A stretch of DNA of 7,275 bases from the NCBI GenBank assembly GCA_025936275.1, contig JAICTR010000141.1, forward strand, positions 1 to 7,275, in the 5' to 3' direction. This document shows, piece after piece, positions 1 through 6,063 of the stretch (position 1 is the stretch's first letter; the number at the start of each line of letters is the position of its first letter). Made by a program: the position numbers and the translations under genes. A model generated the notes under the pieces. That model was not told the origin of the DNA and did no database searches. It worked only from the letters and a program-made list of their open reading frames with translations. Source of the stretch: Burkholderiales bacterium. Lineage in GTDB: Bacteria; Pseudomonadota; Gammaproteobacteria; Burkholderiales; Usitatibacteraceae.

Positions 1-394
1 AGCGCGGCAGGATCTCGAGGAGCTTGTCGGCCTGCTCCTGGTCCTCCACCACCGCGAACGCGATCTCCGCATCCTGGAAGACGTACACCATCTCGTCGGC
101 GATCGCGTCCTCGTAGAACGGCACCGGGATCGCGCCGAGCGCCTGCGCGGCGGTGATCGTCCAGTAGAGGCGCGGGCGATTGGCGCCGATCACCGCGATG
201 TGCGCGCCGCGAGCGAGCCCGGCCTCGGCAAGGCCCGCCGCGAGCCACTCGACCTCGTCGCGCATCTCGCGCCAGGTCCAGGCCTGCCAGATGCCGTATT
301 CCTTCTCGCGAATGGCCGGCCGATACCCGCGCTCGCGCGCATGGGCGAGCAGCAGCTTCGGGAACGTGTCGCGCGTCCCGGTCACCACCGTCAT
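1..394 (-). CDS. AMP-forming long-chain acyl-CoA synthetase, N-terminal part (runs off left edge)
   Basis: This enzyme activates a carboxylic acid to its acyl-CoA through an acyl-adenylate, using ATP and CoA. Only the first 131 codons are in the window; the AMP-binding signature and the C-terminal lid domain lie beyond the left edge. The visible part has the usual N-terminal layout of the family: a REKEYGIWQAWTW stretch at about residues 29-41, the AVIGANRPRLYW strand-helix at 67-78, an AAQALGAIPVPFYEDA segment at 82-97 and VVEDQEQ at 115-121. From memory, this pattern is typical of the roughly 600-residue synthetases often found beside branched-chain amino acid transporter genes in Betaproteobacteria; the exact substrate cannot be read from it. 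The ATG at 394 is chosen because a strong GGAGGAG ribosome binding site lies 7 bases upstream. It follows the hydrolase gene on the same strand after 61 bases, so co-transcription is plausible. Confidence 0.9.
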   Translation of the reverse strand, partial: MTVVTGTRDTFPKLLLAHARERGYRPAIREKEYGIWQAWTWREMRDEVEWLAAGLAEAGLARGAHIAVIGANRPRLYWTITAAQALGAIPVPFYEDAIADEMVYVFQDAEIAFAVVEDQEQADKLLEILPR

Positions 395-401
395 GGGGCG
401 G

Positions 402-409
402 TCTCCTCC
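402..409 (-). promoter_or_regulatory. Ribosome binding site of the acyl-CoA synthetase
   Basis: On the minus strand this reads GGAGGAGA and ends 7 bases before the ATG at 394. It is a near-perfect Shine-Dalgarno sequence and supports that start codon, implying strong independent translation of the synthetase. Confidence 0.8.
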
Positions 410-455
410 GTTTGGGCTAGTGTAGCCGCGCTTCTAGGCGGGCGGGAGGGCTTTT

Positions 456-1382
456 TTACGCGGGCATCGTGGGGCGCACCAGGCCGTCGCGCACCGTGAC
501 CGCGCCGGCGCGCTCGAGATCCGCGAGCATCCATCGCGCGAGGGCGGGCACCTCCATGCCGAGGAAGCGATGCGCGAGCTCGCCATAGCAGGGAACGCGC
601 GCCAGGTAGGGCTCGAGGTCCTCGACGCGCATCGAGCCCTTGTCGAGCAGCGCGAAGACGAAGAGCACCTTCAGCGCGTGGCGCGCGGCCTTCGCGGGAT
701 CGGCGGCGAAGGCGTCGAGCCTCGCGCGCGCACGGCCGATCGCGGCCGCCGTATCCGCGAACGGCTCGCCATGTCCTGGAATCACGATCGCCGGATCGAG
801 GCGCGCGATGGCATCGAGCGCCGCGTGCGCGGCCGCGACCGCCGGGTTCGCGCCCTCCTCCGGCCAGACGAATCCCATCCCGTTTTCCCACAGCGCATCG
901 CCGGAGACGAGGAGCCGATGCCGCGGCTCGAAGTACACCAGCGCGTCCATGTCGTGCCCCGGAGCGCCGTGCGCTTCCCAGGTGAGGCCCGCGCCCTCGA
1001 ACGTGTCGCCCGCGCCGATCGTGTCGTCGAAGCGGAACGGGTCCGCGCGCTGGTCGAAGCGCGCCATCCAGACGCTTTGCGGCGTCCATGGCTCGACGTG
1101 CTTCACCTCGCCTTCGGGAATGGTGACGCGGCAGCCGTGCGCCGCGGCGATCGCCGCGTTGCCGCCCATATGGTCGGAGTGGCAATGGGTGTTGATGAGG
1201 CGCTCGAGCGGCTCGCCTTCGAGGCCCGCGGGACCGGCGAGCAAGGCGAGCGTCTCCTCGCGATGCGTGCAGTAGCCCGAGTCGATCGCGACGTTGTCGC
1301 CTGGCGCACGGAGCACGACGATGTTCGAGTTGAGCCAGCCGCGCACGATCGGGCGCACGGTGGGGGGAAGGGACACGGCCAT
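456..1382 (-). CDS. MBL-fold metallo-hydrolase with C-terminal winged-helix-like region
   Basis: A 308-residue metallo-beta-lactamase-fold hydrolase, probably cytoplasmic since no signal peptide is seen. The binuclear metal site is complete: HCHSDH at residues 66-71 (H66, H68, D70, H71), a histidine in PGHDMD at H143, an aspartate in SGDALW at D162 and a histidine in PGHGEP at H204. After the core, residues of about 215-308 form a helical tail ending in a winged-helix-like segment, as in the GloB/LACTB2-like branch. Known members cleave thioesters, lactones or other esters; the substrate here is not readable from sequence. Its position among acyl-CoA genes suggests a thioester hydrolase, which is inference. 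The ATG at 1382 is chosen because the protein then begins just before the conserved N-terminal strand. The reading frame continues upstream to 1460, but that would overlap the divergent gene. No good Shine-Dalgarno sequence precedes 1382. Confidence 0.88.
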   Translation of the reverse strand: MAVSLPPTVRPIVRGWLNSNIVVLRAPGDNVAIDSGYCTHREETLALLAGPAGLEGEPLERLINTHCHSDHMGGNAAIAAAHGCRVTIPEGEVKHVEPWTPQSVWMARFDQRADPFRFDDTIGAGDTFEGAGLTWEAHGAPGHDMDALVYFEPRHRLLVSGDALWENGMGFVWPEEGANPAVAAAHAALDAIARLDPAIVIPGHGEPFADTAAAIGRARARLDAFAADPAKAARHALKVLFVFALLDKGSMRVEDLEPYLARVPCYGELAHRFLGMEVPALARWMLADLERAGAVTVRDGLVRPTMPA

Positions 1383-1396
1383 ATAGACTTTATGCC
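1383..1396. promoter_or_regulatory. Very short AT-rich divergent intergenic gap
   Basis: Only 14 bases lie between the two divergent start codons, and they are AT-rich in a GC-rich setting. On the plus strand TATAGA (1382-1387) resembles a -10 element. On the minus strand CATAAA (1397-1392) resembles another. Neither start has a properly spaced Shine-Dalgarno sequence. If these are -10 elements, both transcripts would begin almost at their start codons. No convincing -35 element was seen, so the promoter reading is tentative. Confidence 0.35.
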
Positions 1397-2236
1397 ATGA
1401 AACTCCTCGACGGACTTCGCGTCGTGAGCACCGCGGTGAACCTGCCCGGGCCCGCCGCATGCGCGCGGCTGCGCGACCTCGGCGCGCGCGTGGCGAAGGT
1501 CGAGCCGCCGGGCGGCGATCCGCTCGAGGGCTTCGCCCCCGCGTGGTACCGGCGCCTGAGCGACGGAATGGACGTGCGGCGCCTCGACCTCAAGGGCGAG
1601 CAAGGCGCACGCGATCTCGATGCGCTCCTCGCCGCCGCGGACCTGCTCGTCACCGCGCAACGTGCCTCCGCCCTCGCCCGCCTGCGACTCGATGCACGCT
1701 CGCTCGCCGAGCGCCACCCGCGCCTCTGCTCGCTCGCGATCACCGGCCATGCGCCGCCGCACGAAGAAAAGGCGGGGCACGACCTCACCTATCTCGCCGC
1801 GCACGGCCTCCTCGCGCCGCCGGCGTTGCCCGCGACGCTCTTCGCGGACATGGCGGGCGCCGAGCGCGCCGTCTCCACCGCGCTCGCGTTGATCCATGCC
1901 AGGGATCGCGACGGCCGGGGGCGTTCGGCGACCGTGCCGCTCGACGATGCCGCGGCCTTCCTCGCGCAGCCCCTCGCCGAAGGCCTCACGCGCCGCGGCG
2001 GGCCGTTGGGCGGCGGGCTCGCCGCCTATAATCTCTACGAGGCGCGCGAGGGGTGGATCGCCGTCGCGGCGCTCGAGCCGCACTTCGCGCGGCGGCTCGC
2101 CGAAGCCTTCGGTCTCCAGGAGCTCACGCGCGACGCGCTCGCCGCGCGCTTCGCCGCGCAAAGCGCCGCGCACTGGGAGCGCTGGGCGCTGGAGCGCGAC
2201 CTCCCGATCGTCGCCGTCCGTTTGCCATCCCCATAG
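1397..2236 (+). CDS. Short CaiB/BaiF (family III) CoA-transferase / alpha-methylacyl-CoA racemase-like protein
   Basis: Family III proteins move CoA between acids or, in the racemase branch, epimerise 2-methylacyl-CoA. The N-terminal Rossmann-type region is clear: NLPGPAACARLRDLGA at residues 15-30, AKVEPPGGDP at 33-42 and a DLKGEQGARDLDALL stretch at 64-78. By comparison from memory with the mycobacterial racemase MCR, the active-site residues map to H128 in AGHDLTY, D151 in FADMAG and E227 in ALEPHF; R89 may match the CoA-binding arginine. All three catalytic positions being present points to a racemase-like rather than pure transferase role. At 279 residues it is much shorter than the usual 360-400. 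It has compact loops and stops about where the last 50 or so C-terminal residues of MCR would begin. No stop or frameshift scar is seen, so it looks like a natural short form. It ends 7 bases before the next gene, suggesting one operon. Confidence 0.8.
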   Translation: MKLLDGLRVVSTAVNLPGPAACARLRDLGARVAKVEPPGGDPLEGFAPAWYRRLSDGMDVRRLDLKGEQGARDLDALLAAADLLVTAQRASALARLRLDARSLAERHPRLCSLAITGHAPPHEEKAGHDLTYLAAHGLLAPPALPATLFADMAGAERAVSTALALIHARDRDGRGRSATVPLDDAAAFLAQPLAEGLTRRGGPLGGGLAAYNLYEAREGWIAVAALEPHFARRLAEAFGLQELTRDALAARFAAQSAAHWERWALERDLPIVAVRLPSP

Positions 2237-2238
2237 GA
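2235..2238 (+). promoter_or_regulatory. Ribosome binding site of the SDR gene, overlapping the upstream stop
   Basis: AGGA shares bases with the TAG stop of the CoA-transferase-like gene (2234-2236) and lies 5 bases before the ATG at 2244. The arrangement favours translational coupling and fixes the start of the dehydrogenase. Confidence 0.5.
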
Positions 2239-2243
2239 ACGCC

Positions 2244-3008
2244 ATGCAGATTTCCGACAACGTGTTTCTGGTCACCGGCGGCGGCTCCGGCCTGGGCGCC
2301 GCCACCGCGAAGATGCTCGCGCAAGAGGGCGGCAAGGTCGTGATCGCCGACATCGCCGACGCCGGCGATTCGGTCGCGAAGCAGCTCGGCGGCAACGGCC
2401 GCTACGTGAGGTGCGACGTGACCGAGGAAGCCTCGATGCAGGCGGCCGTAGACGCGTGCATCACCTCGTTCGGCGCGCTCCACGGCCTGGTGAATTGCGC
2501 CGGCGTGGCGCCCGGCGAGCGGGTCGTGGGTCGCAACGGACCCCATGCGCTGGCGAGCTTCGAGCGCGCGGTGAAGATCAACCTCGTCGGCACGTTCAAC
2601 GCGATCCGCCTCGCCGCCGCGAAGATGAGCGTGCAGCCGGCGTTCGCCAACGGCGAGCGCGGCGTCATCGTGAACACCTCGTCGGTCGCGTCCTTCGAGG
2701 GGCAGATCGGCCAGGCGGCGTACAGCGCCTCGAAGGCGGGCGTGAACGGGATGACGCTTCCCGTCGCGCGCGAGCTCGCGAAGTTCGGCATCCGCGTGAT
2801 GACCATCGCGCCGGGGATCTTCGATACGCCGATGCTGCAAGGCATGAGCGAGGAGGTACGCGCCTCGCTCGGGCAGCAGGTGCCCTTCCCGCCGCGCCTC
2901 GGCCGGCCCGACGAGTACGCCTCGCTGGTGCGCGAGATCGTCCGGAACGAGGTACTGAACGGCGCGGTGATCCGCCTCGATGGCGCGATCCGCATGGCCG
3001 CCAGGTAG
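2244..3008 (+). CDS. 3-hydroxyacyl-CoA dehydrogenase, type II (HSD17B10-like short-chain dehydrogenase)
   Basis: A 254-residue classical short-chain dehydrogenase that would oxidise 3-hydroxyacyl-CoA, or 2-methyl-3-hydroxybutyryl-CoA, with NAD+. The glycine-rich cofactor loop is TGGGSGLG at residues 11-18, with D36 after the second strand indicating NAD rather than NADP. The NCAG motif is at 84-87, the structural asparagine is N113, and the catalytic set is S147, Y160 and K164 (YSASK). The C-terminal part, with GRPDEYASLV at 220-229 and LNGAVIRLDGAIRM at 238-251, is the signature of the human HSD17B10 type rather than of FabG. HSD17B10 acts in isoleucine and fatty acid breakdown, which suits the neighbouring leucine genes. 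The frame stays open upstream of 2244 inside the previous gene, but the cofactor-binding strand begins just after this ATG. Confidence 0.9.
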   Translation: MQISDNVFLVTGGGSGLGAATAKMLAQEGGKVVIADIADAGDSVAKQLGGNGRYVRCDVTEEASMQAAVDACITSFGALHGLVNCAGVAPGERVVGRNGPHALASFERAVKINLVGTFNAIRLAAAKMSVQPAFANGERGVIVNTSSVASFEGQIGQAAYSASKAGVNGMTLPVARELAKFGIRVMTIAPGIFDTPMLQGMSEEVRASLGQQVPFPPRLGRPDEYASLVREIVRNEVLNGAVIRLDGAIRMAAR

Positions 3009-3072
3009 GCGGCCCGCGTTTCAATCGTATCGCGGAGCGGCAAAGCCCCCGAAGATGAGCGATAATTAGAGT

Positions 3073-3097
3073 CCGGCCCCTCCCCGAGGAAGGCCGG
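3073..3097 (+). other. GC-rich hairpin in the leader of the isovaleryl-CoA dehydrogenase gene
   Basis: CCGGCC (3073-3078) pairs with GGCCGG (3092-3097). An inner TCC (3081-3083) / GGA (3088-3090) stem closes a four-base loop, with a small internal loop between the two stems. There is no T-run after it, so it does not look like a standard intrinsic terminator. It would fall in the 5' leader if transcription starts near 3073 from the possible -10 at 3061. Confidence 0.4.
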
Positions 3098-3131
3098 CTC
3101 AGCCCCGCCGCGTGCGGGCGACGATCTTCCC

Positions 3132-3137
3132 AGGGAG
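3132..3137 (+). promoter_or_regulatory. Ribosome binding site of isovaleryl-CoA dehydrogenase
   Basis: AGGGAG lies 4 bases before the ATG at 3142. It supports this start over the in-frame GTG at 3112, which would add ten non-conserved residues. Confidence 0.6.
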
Positions 3138-3141
3138 CCGG

Positions 3142-4308
3142 ATGCAGTTCGATACCCATCTCACCGAGGAATTCGATGCGCTTCGCGACACCGTGAAGCG
3201 CCTGTGCGACGCGGAGCTCGCGCCCCGCGCCGCCGCGATCGACGCGAAGAACGAGTTCCCGGCCGACATGTGGACGAAGCTCGGCGAGTTGGGACTGCTC
3301 GGCATGACGGTGCCCGAGGCCTGCGGCGGCACCGGATTGGGCTACGTCGCGCACCTCGTCGCGATGGAGGAAATCTCGCGGGCATCGGCCTCGGTGGGCC
3401 TTTCCTACGGCGCGCACTCGAACCTGTGCGTGAACAACCTCTACCTCAATGGCAACGAGGCGCAGCGCCGCAAGTACCTGCCGAAGCTCTGCTCGGGCGA
3501 AATCGTAGGCGCGCTCGCGATGAGCGAGCCCGGCGCGGGAAGCGACGTCGTGGGCTCCATGGCATGCCGCGCGGAGAAGAAGGGCGATCGCTGGATCGCC
3601 AACGGCTCGAAGATGTGGATCACCAACGGGCCCGATGCGGATGTCCTCATCGTCTACATGCGCACCGCGCCGAAGGACCGGGGCTCGCGCGCCATGACCG
3701 CCTTCCTCGTCGAGAAGGGCATGAAGGGATTCTCCACCGCGCAGAAGCTCGACAAGCTCGGCATGCGCGGGTCCAACACCTGCGAGCTCGTGTTCCGCGA
3801 TTGCGAGATCCCGCAGGAGAACGTGCTGGGCGAGGTGAACGGCGGCTCGCGCGTGCTGATGCGCGGGCTCGATACCGAGCGCTGCGTGCTCTCGGGCGGC
3901 CCGATCGGCATCATGCAGGCGGCGATGGACCTGGTGCTTCCCTACGTGCACGAGAGGAAGCAGTTCGGCGAACCGATCGGCACCTTCGAGCTGATGCAGG
4001 GAAAGATCGCCGACATGTACACGAAGCTGCAGGCCTCGCGCGCCTTCAGCTACCGCGTCGCGGGCGCCCTCGACCAGGGCCGCGGGCGCGCCGCACGCAA
4101 GGACGCGGCCGCGTGCCTGCTCTTCGCCTCCGAGAACGCGGTGCAGGTCGCGCTCGAGGCGATCCAGGCCTTGGGCGGCAACGGCTACATCAACGAGTTT
4201 CCCGCGGGGCGCCTGCTCCGCGATGCGAAGCTCTACGACATCGGCGCGGGGACCAACGAGATCCGCCGCATGCTGATCGGGCGCGAGCTCTTCGCGGAAT
4301 CGGTTTGA
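3142..4308 (+). CDS. liuA: Isovaleryl-CoA dehydrogenase
   Basis: A 388-residue FAD enzyme that converts isovaleryl-CoA to 3-methylcrotonyl-CoA, the third step of leucine breakdown, passing electrons to ETF. It has the full acyl-CoA dehydrogenase layout: N-terminal helical domain to about residue 120, beta domain with ALAMSEPGAGSD at 124-135 and WITNG at 159-163, then the C-terminal helical domain with RKQFGEPIGTFELMQGKIADM at about 272-292 and ALGGNGYINEFPAGRLLRDAK at 343-363. The catalytic base identifies the subtype. The isovaleryl enzymes carry it as a glutamate in a GLDxER helix, here E246. At the place where medium-chain enzymes have their glutamate (YEGT), this protein has A369 in GAGTNEIRR. 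Length fits the bacterial family. It opens the rightward leucine block and is followed after 28 bases by the thiolase. Confidence 0.95.
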   Translation: MQFDTHLTEEFDALRDTVKRLCDAELAPRAAAIDAKNEFPADMWTKLGELGLLGMTVPEACGGTGLGYVAHLVAMEEISRASASVGLSYGAHSNLCVNNLYLNGNEAQRRKYLPKLCSGEIVGALAMSEPGAGSDVVGSMACRAEKKGDRWIANGSKMWITNGPDADVLIVYMRTAPKDRGSRAMTAFLVEKGMKGFSTAQKLDKLGMRGSNTCELVFRDCEIPQENVLGEVNGGSRVLMRGLDTERCVLSGGPIGIMQAAMDLVLPYVHERKQFGEPIGTFELMQGKIADMYTKLQASRAFSYRVAGALDQGRGRAARKDAAACLLFASENAVQVALEAIQALGGNGYINEFPAGRLLRDAKLYDIGAGTNEIRRMLIGRELFAESV

Positions 4309-4326
4309 CCGGCAGCACGGAAAGGC

Positions 4327-4331
4327 AGGAG
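4327..4331 (+). promoter_or_regulatory. Ribosome binding site of the thiolase
   Basis: AGGAG ends 5 bases before the ATG at 4337. A GTG immediately before it (4334) would leave only 2 bases of spacing, so the ATG is preferred. Confidence 0.6.
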
Positions 4332-4336
4332 CAGTG

Positions 4337-5512
4337 ATGGAAAACATCGTCATCGTCGGCGCCAAGCGCACCCCCATCGGCGCCATGCAGGGCAAGTTCA
4401 ACACGGTGAGCGCGTCGGAGCTGGGCGCCACCGCGATCAGGGCCGCGGTCGAGCAGGCGGGCGTGAAGTCGAACGAGGTGGACGACGTCATCTTCGGTTG
4501 CGTGCTGCAGGCGGGCCAGGGCCAGGCGCCGGCGCGCCAGGCGGCGATCAAGGCGGGGCTCGACAACACCACGCCCGCGACCACCGTGAACAAGATGTGC
4601 GGCTCGGGCATGAAGGCCGCGATGATGGCCTGCGACGCGCTCGCCACCGGCAACGCGAAGGTGGTCGTCGCGGGCGGCATGGAATCGATGACCAACGCGC
4701 CGCACCTGCTGCCCAAGGCGCGCGGCGGCTATCGCTACGGCGCGCAGCAGCTCCTCGACCACATGGCGACCGATGGCCTCGAGGATGCGTACGTCGGCAA
4801 GCCCATGGGCCACTTCGCCGACAAGACCGCGGAGAAGTACGGCTTCACGCGCGAGCAGATGGACGCGTACTCCAAGGAATCCACCACGCGCGCGCTCGCC
4901 GCGGAAAAATCCGGCGCCTTCGCCGACGAGATCGCGCCGGTGACCGTGAAGACCCGCGCCGGCGAGGAAGTGGTGAAGGAGGACGAGACCCCCTACACGG
5001 TGAAGCTCGAGAAGATCCCGACGCTGCGGCCCGCCTTCAACAAGGATGGCCGCGTGACGGCGGCCACCTCCTCCTCCATCTCCGACGGCGCGGCGGCGCT
5101 GGTGATGATGACCGAGTCCGAGGCGAAGAAGCGCGGCGCGAAGCCGCTCGCGCGCATCGTCGCCTATGCGAGCAACGCGCACGAGCCGGAGTGGTTCACG
5201 ACCGCGCCGGTGGGCGCGATCCGGAAGGTGCTCGCGAAGGCCGGATGGAAGGCTTCCGACGTCGACCTCTTCGAGGTGAACGAGGCGTTCGCGGTGGTGA
5301 GCATGGCCGCGATGAAGGACGTCGGCATCGCGCACGAGAAGATCAACGTGAACGGCGGCGCGGTCGCCCTCGGGCATCCGATCGGCGCCACCGGCGCACG
5401 CATCATCACCACGCTCATCTACGCGTTGAAGAAGCGGGGGTTGAAAAAGGGAGTCGCCGCGCTTTGCATCGGCGGCGGTGAAGGCACTGCAGTCGCACTG
5501 GAGGTGATTTGA
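4337..5512 (+). CDS. Acetyl-CoA C-acetyltransferase (thiolase II)
   Basis: A 391-residue thiolase that splits acetoacetyl-CoA with CoA into two acetyl-CoA, or runs in reverse. The whole fold is present: the nucleophilic cysteine C88 in NKMCGSGMKA, GGMESM at 113-118, SISDGAAALV at 247-256, NEAF at 315-318, the catalytic histidine H347 in GGAVALGHPIGATGAR, and the second cysteine C377 in CIGGGEGTA. The length and motifs fit the biosynthetic/AtoB-ACAT1 type rather than the longer FadA-type beta-oxidation partners. In this setting it probably consumes acetoacetyl-CoA from leucine breakdown. With the HSD17B10-like dehydrogenase nearby it could also cleave 2-methylacetoacetyl-CoA from isoleucine, which is inference. 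Its stop codon shares one base with the start of the next gene (TGATG). Confidence 0.93.
   Translation: MENIVIVGAKRTPIGAMQGKFNTVSASELGATAIRAAVEQAGVKSNEVDDVIFGCVLQAGQGQAPARQAAIKAGLDNTTPATTVNKMCGSGMKAAMMACDALATGNAKVVVAGGMESMTNAPHLLPKARGGYRYGAQQLLDHMATDGLEDAYVGKPMGHFADKTAEKYGFTREQMDAYSKESTTRALAAEKSGAFADEIAPVTVKTRAGEEVVKEDETPYTVKLEKIPTLRPAFNKDGRVTAATSSSISDGAAALVMMTESEAKKRGAKPLARIVAYASNAHEPEWFTTAPVGAIRKVLAKAGWKASDVDLFEVNEAFAVVSMAAMKDVGIAHEKINVNGGAVALGHPIGATGARIITTLIYALKKRGLKKGVAALCIGGGEGTAVALEVI
5500..5507 (+). promoter_or_regulatory. Full-length Shine-Dalgarno sequence of the TfoX-C gene
   Basis: GGAGGTGA is an exact complement of the 3' end of 16S rRNA and lies inside the thiolase's last codons, 4 bases before the ATG at 5512. 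It decides the start among several ATGs in frame (5512, 5518, 5524, 5527). It suggests that this small protein is translated well in spite of its overlap. Confidence 0.75.
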
Positions 5513-5796
5513 TGTCCATGAACATGATGACTACCGCTACTCCGATCGAACGCACGCCCAACATCGGGCGTGGCCTCGCCGCCGACCTGCGCGCGGTCGG
5601 CATCGATTCGCTGGAGGCGCTGATGCGCGTCGGCTTCTGGGACGCATGGCTGCAGCTGCGCCGCGCGAACCCGGAGCGCGATGGCGTGCCGGCGTGCCTC
5701 GCGCTCGCCGGGGCGGTCGCGGGCGTGCGCTGGAACCACCTGCCGCCCAAGGTGCGCGCCGACATCCGGCAGCGCGTGAAAGCGGTGCGGGCGTGA
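5512..5796 (+). CDS. Stand-alone TfoX C-terminal-domain protein
   Basis: A 94-residue protein that consists of the C-terminal domain of TfoX/Sxy (Pfam TfoX_C) and little else. The helix-hairpin-helix-like core is seen as PNIGRGLAADLRAVGIDSLE at residues 16-35, RVGFWDAWLQLRR at 39-51 and CLALAGAVAGVRWNHLP at 62-78, followed by a basic tail. In full TfoX/Sxy this domain sits beside an N-terminal domain and the protein controls competence genes, but stand-alone copies have no settled role. There is no TfoX N-terminal domain here and no competence gene in view. The protein is likely cytoplasmic. The first ten residues are low-complexity and rich in methionine and threonine, so the precise start among four nearby ATGs rests on the Shine-Dalgarno spacing. 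It overlaps the thiolase by one base and the lipoprotein gene by four. Confidence 0.8.
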   Translation: MSMNMMTTATPIERTPNIGRGLAADLRAVGIDSLEALMRVGFWDAWLQLRRANPERDGVPACLALAGAVAGVRWNHLPPKVRADIRQRVKAVRA

Positions 5797-6029
5797 ACAC
5801 GCGCGGGGTGGCCCTTGCCTGCGTCGCGGCGGCTTTGCTGCTCGCCGCATGCGGGCGGAGCGAGCAGCCGAAGACCGATGCCGCCGCGGAGCAGAAGGCG
5901 GCCGCGGAGCGCGCGCGCGAGGGACCTTACGGCACGCAGCTCAAAGCCCTCGACAAGGCGAAGGGGCTGCAAGCGGACCTCAACAAGAAGGCCGAGGAAG
6001 GGCTGGACCGCGTCGACAAGATGCAATAG
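5793..6029 (+). CDS. Small predicted lipoprotein
   Basis: A 78-residue protein starting with GTG in a four-base GTGA overlap with the previous stop. The first 20 residues form a lipoprotein signal peptide: one arginine at position 4, a hydrophobic stretch, and the lipobox LAAC ending at C20. The residue after the cysteine is glycine, not aspartate, so sorting to the outer membrane is expected by the usual rule. The mature part is only about 58 residues, highly charged and helix-forming (alanine, lysine and glutamate rich, about 28-44 and 49-77), possibly a short coiled coil. I recognise no named family. It resembles the many small entericidin-size or longer lipoproteins of Proteobacteria only in general form. 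Its GTG start has a poor ribosome binding site, which suggests coupling to the gene before it. Confidence 0.75.
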   Translation: MNTRGVALACVAAALLLAACGRSEQPKTDAAAEQKAAAERAREGPYGTQLKALDKAKGLQADLNKKAEEGLDRVDKMQ

Positions 6030-6063
6030 CGATGGCGCCGCGCTCACCGCATCGCGCCCTTCC

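Larger units (their letters stand above)
3009..3141 (+). promoter_or_regulatory. Intergenic region upstream of the leucine-degradation block, with possible promoter
   Basis: These 133 bases contain no gene. An inverted repeat CCGCG (3014-3018) / CGCGG (3031-3035) with a 12-base spacer lies just after the dehydrogenase stop. GATAAT at 3061-3066 matches five of six bases of a sigma-70 -10 box, but the hexamer 17 bases upstream is a poor -35, so an activator or another sigma factor may be needed. A second hairpin follows at 3073-3097. I could not recognise a LiuR, LiuQ or PsrA operator with confidence. This is the most likely site for a promoter driving the isovaleryl-CoA dehydrogenase operon. 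Confidence 0.4.

Noticed and set aside
437..457. GC-rich stretch followed by six T on the plus strand, resembling an intrinsic terminator
   Set aside because: The best stem upstream of the T-run is only four base pairs, and no plus-strand gene ends here; on the minus strand the run is A at the end of the hydrolase gene.
1383..1460. Upstream start at 1460 for the MBL-fold hydrolase
   Set aside because: It would overlap the divergent CoA-transferase-like gene by 64 bases and add an arginine-rich, non-conserved segment.
1896..2243. N-terminal extension of the short-chain dehydrogenase from the frame open since 1896
   Set aside because: The extension is out of frame within the CoA-transferase-like gene and the conserved cofactor-binding fold starts right after the ATG at 2244.
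3112..3141. Upstream GTG start for isovaleryl-CoA dehydrogenase
   Set aside because: It would add ten residues with no family similarity and ignores the AGGGAG ribosome binding site placed before the ATG at 3142.
2665..4716. Very long open frame on the minus strand across the dehydrogenase and thiolase genes
   Set aside because: It lies opposite three clearly recognised genes, its product is low in recognisable motifs, and such antisense frames are expected in very GC-rich coding DNA.
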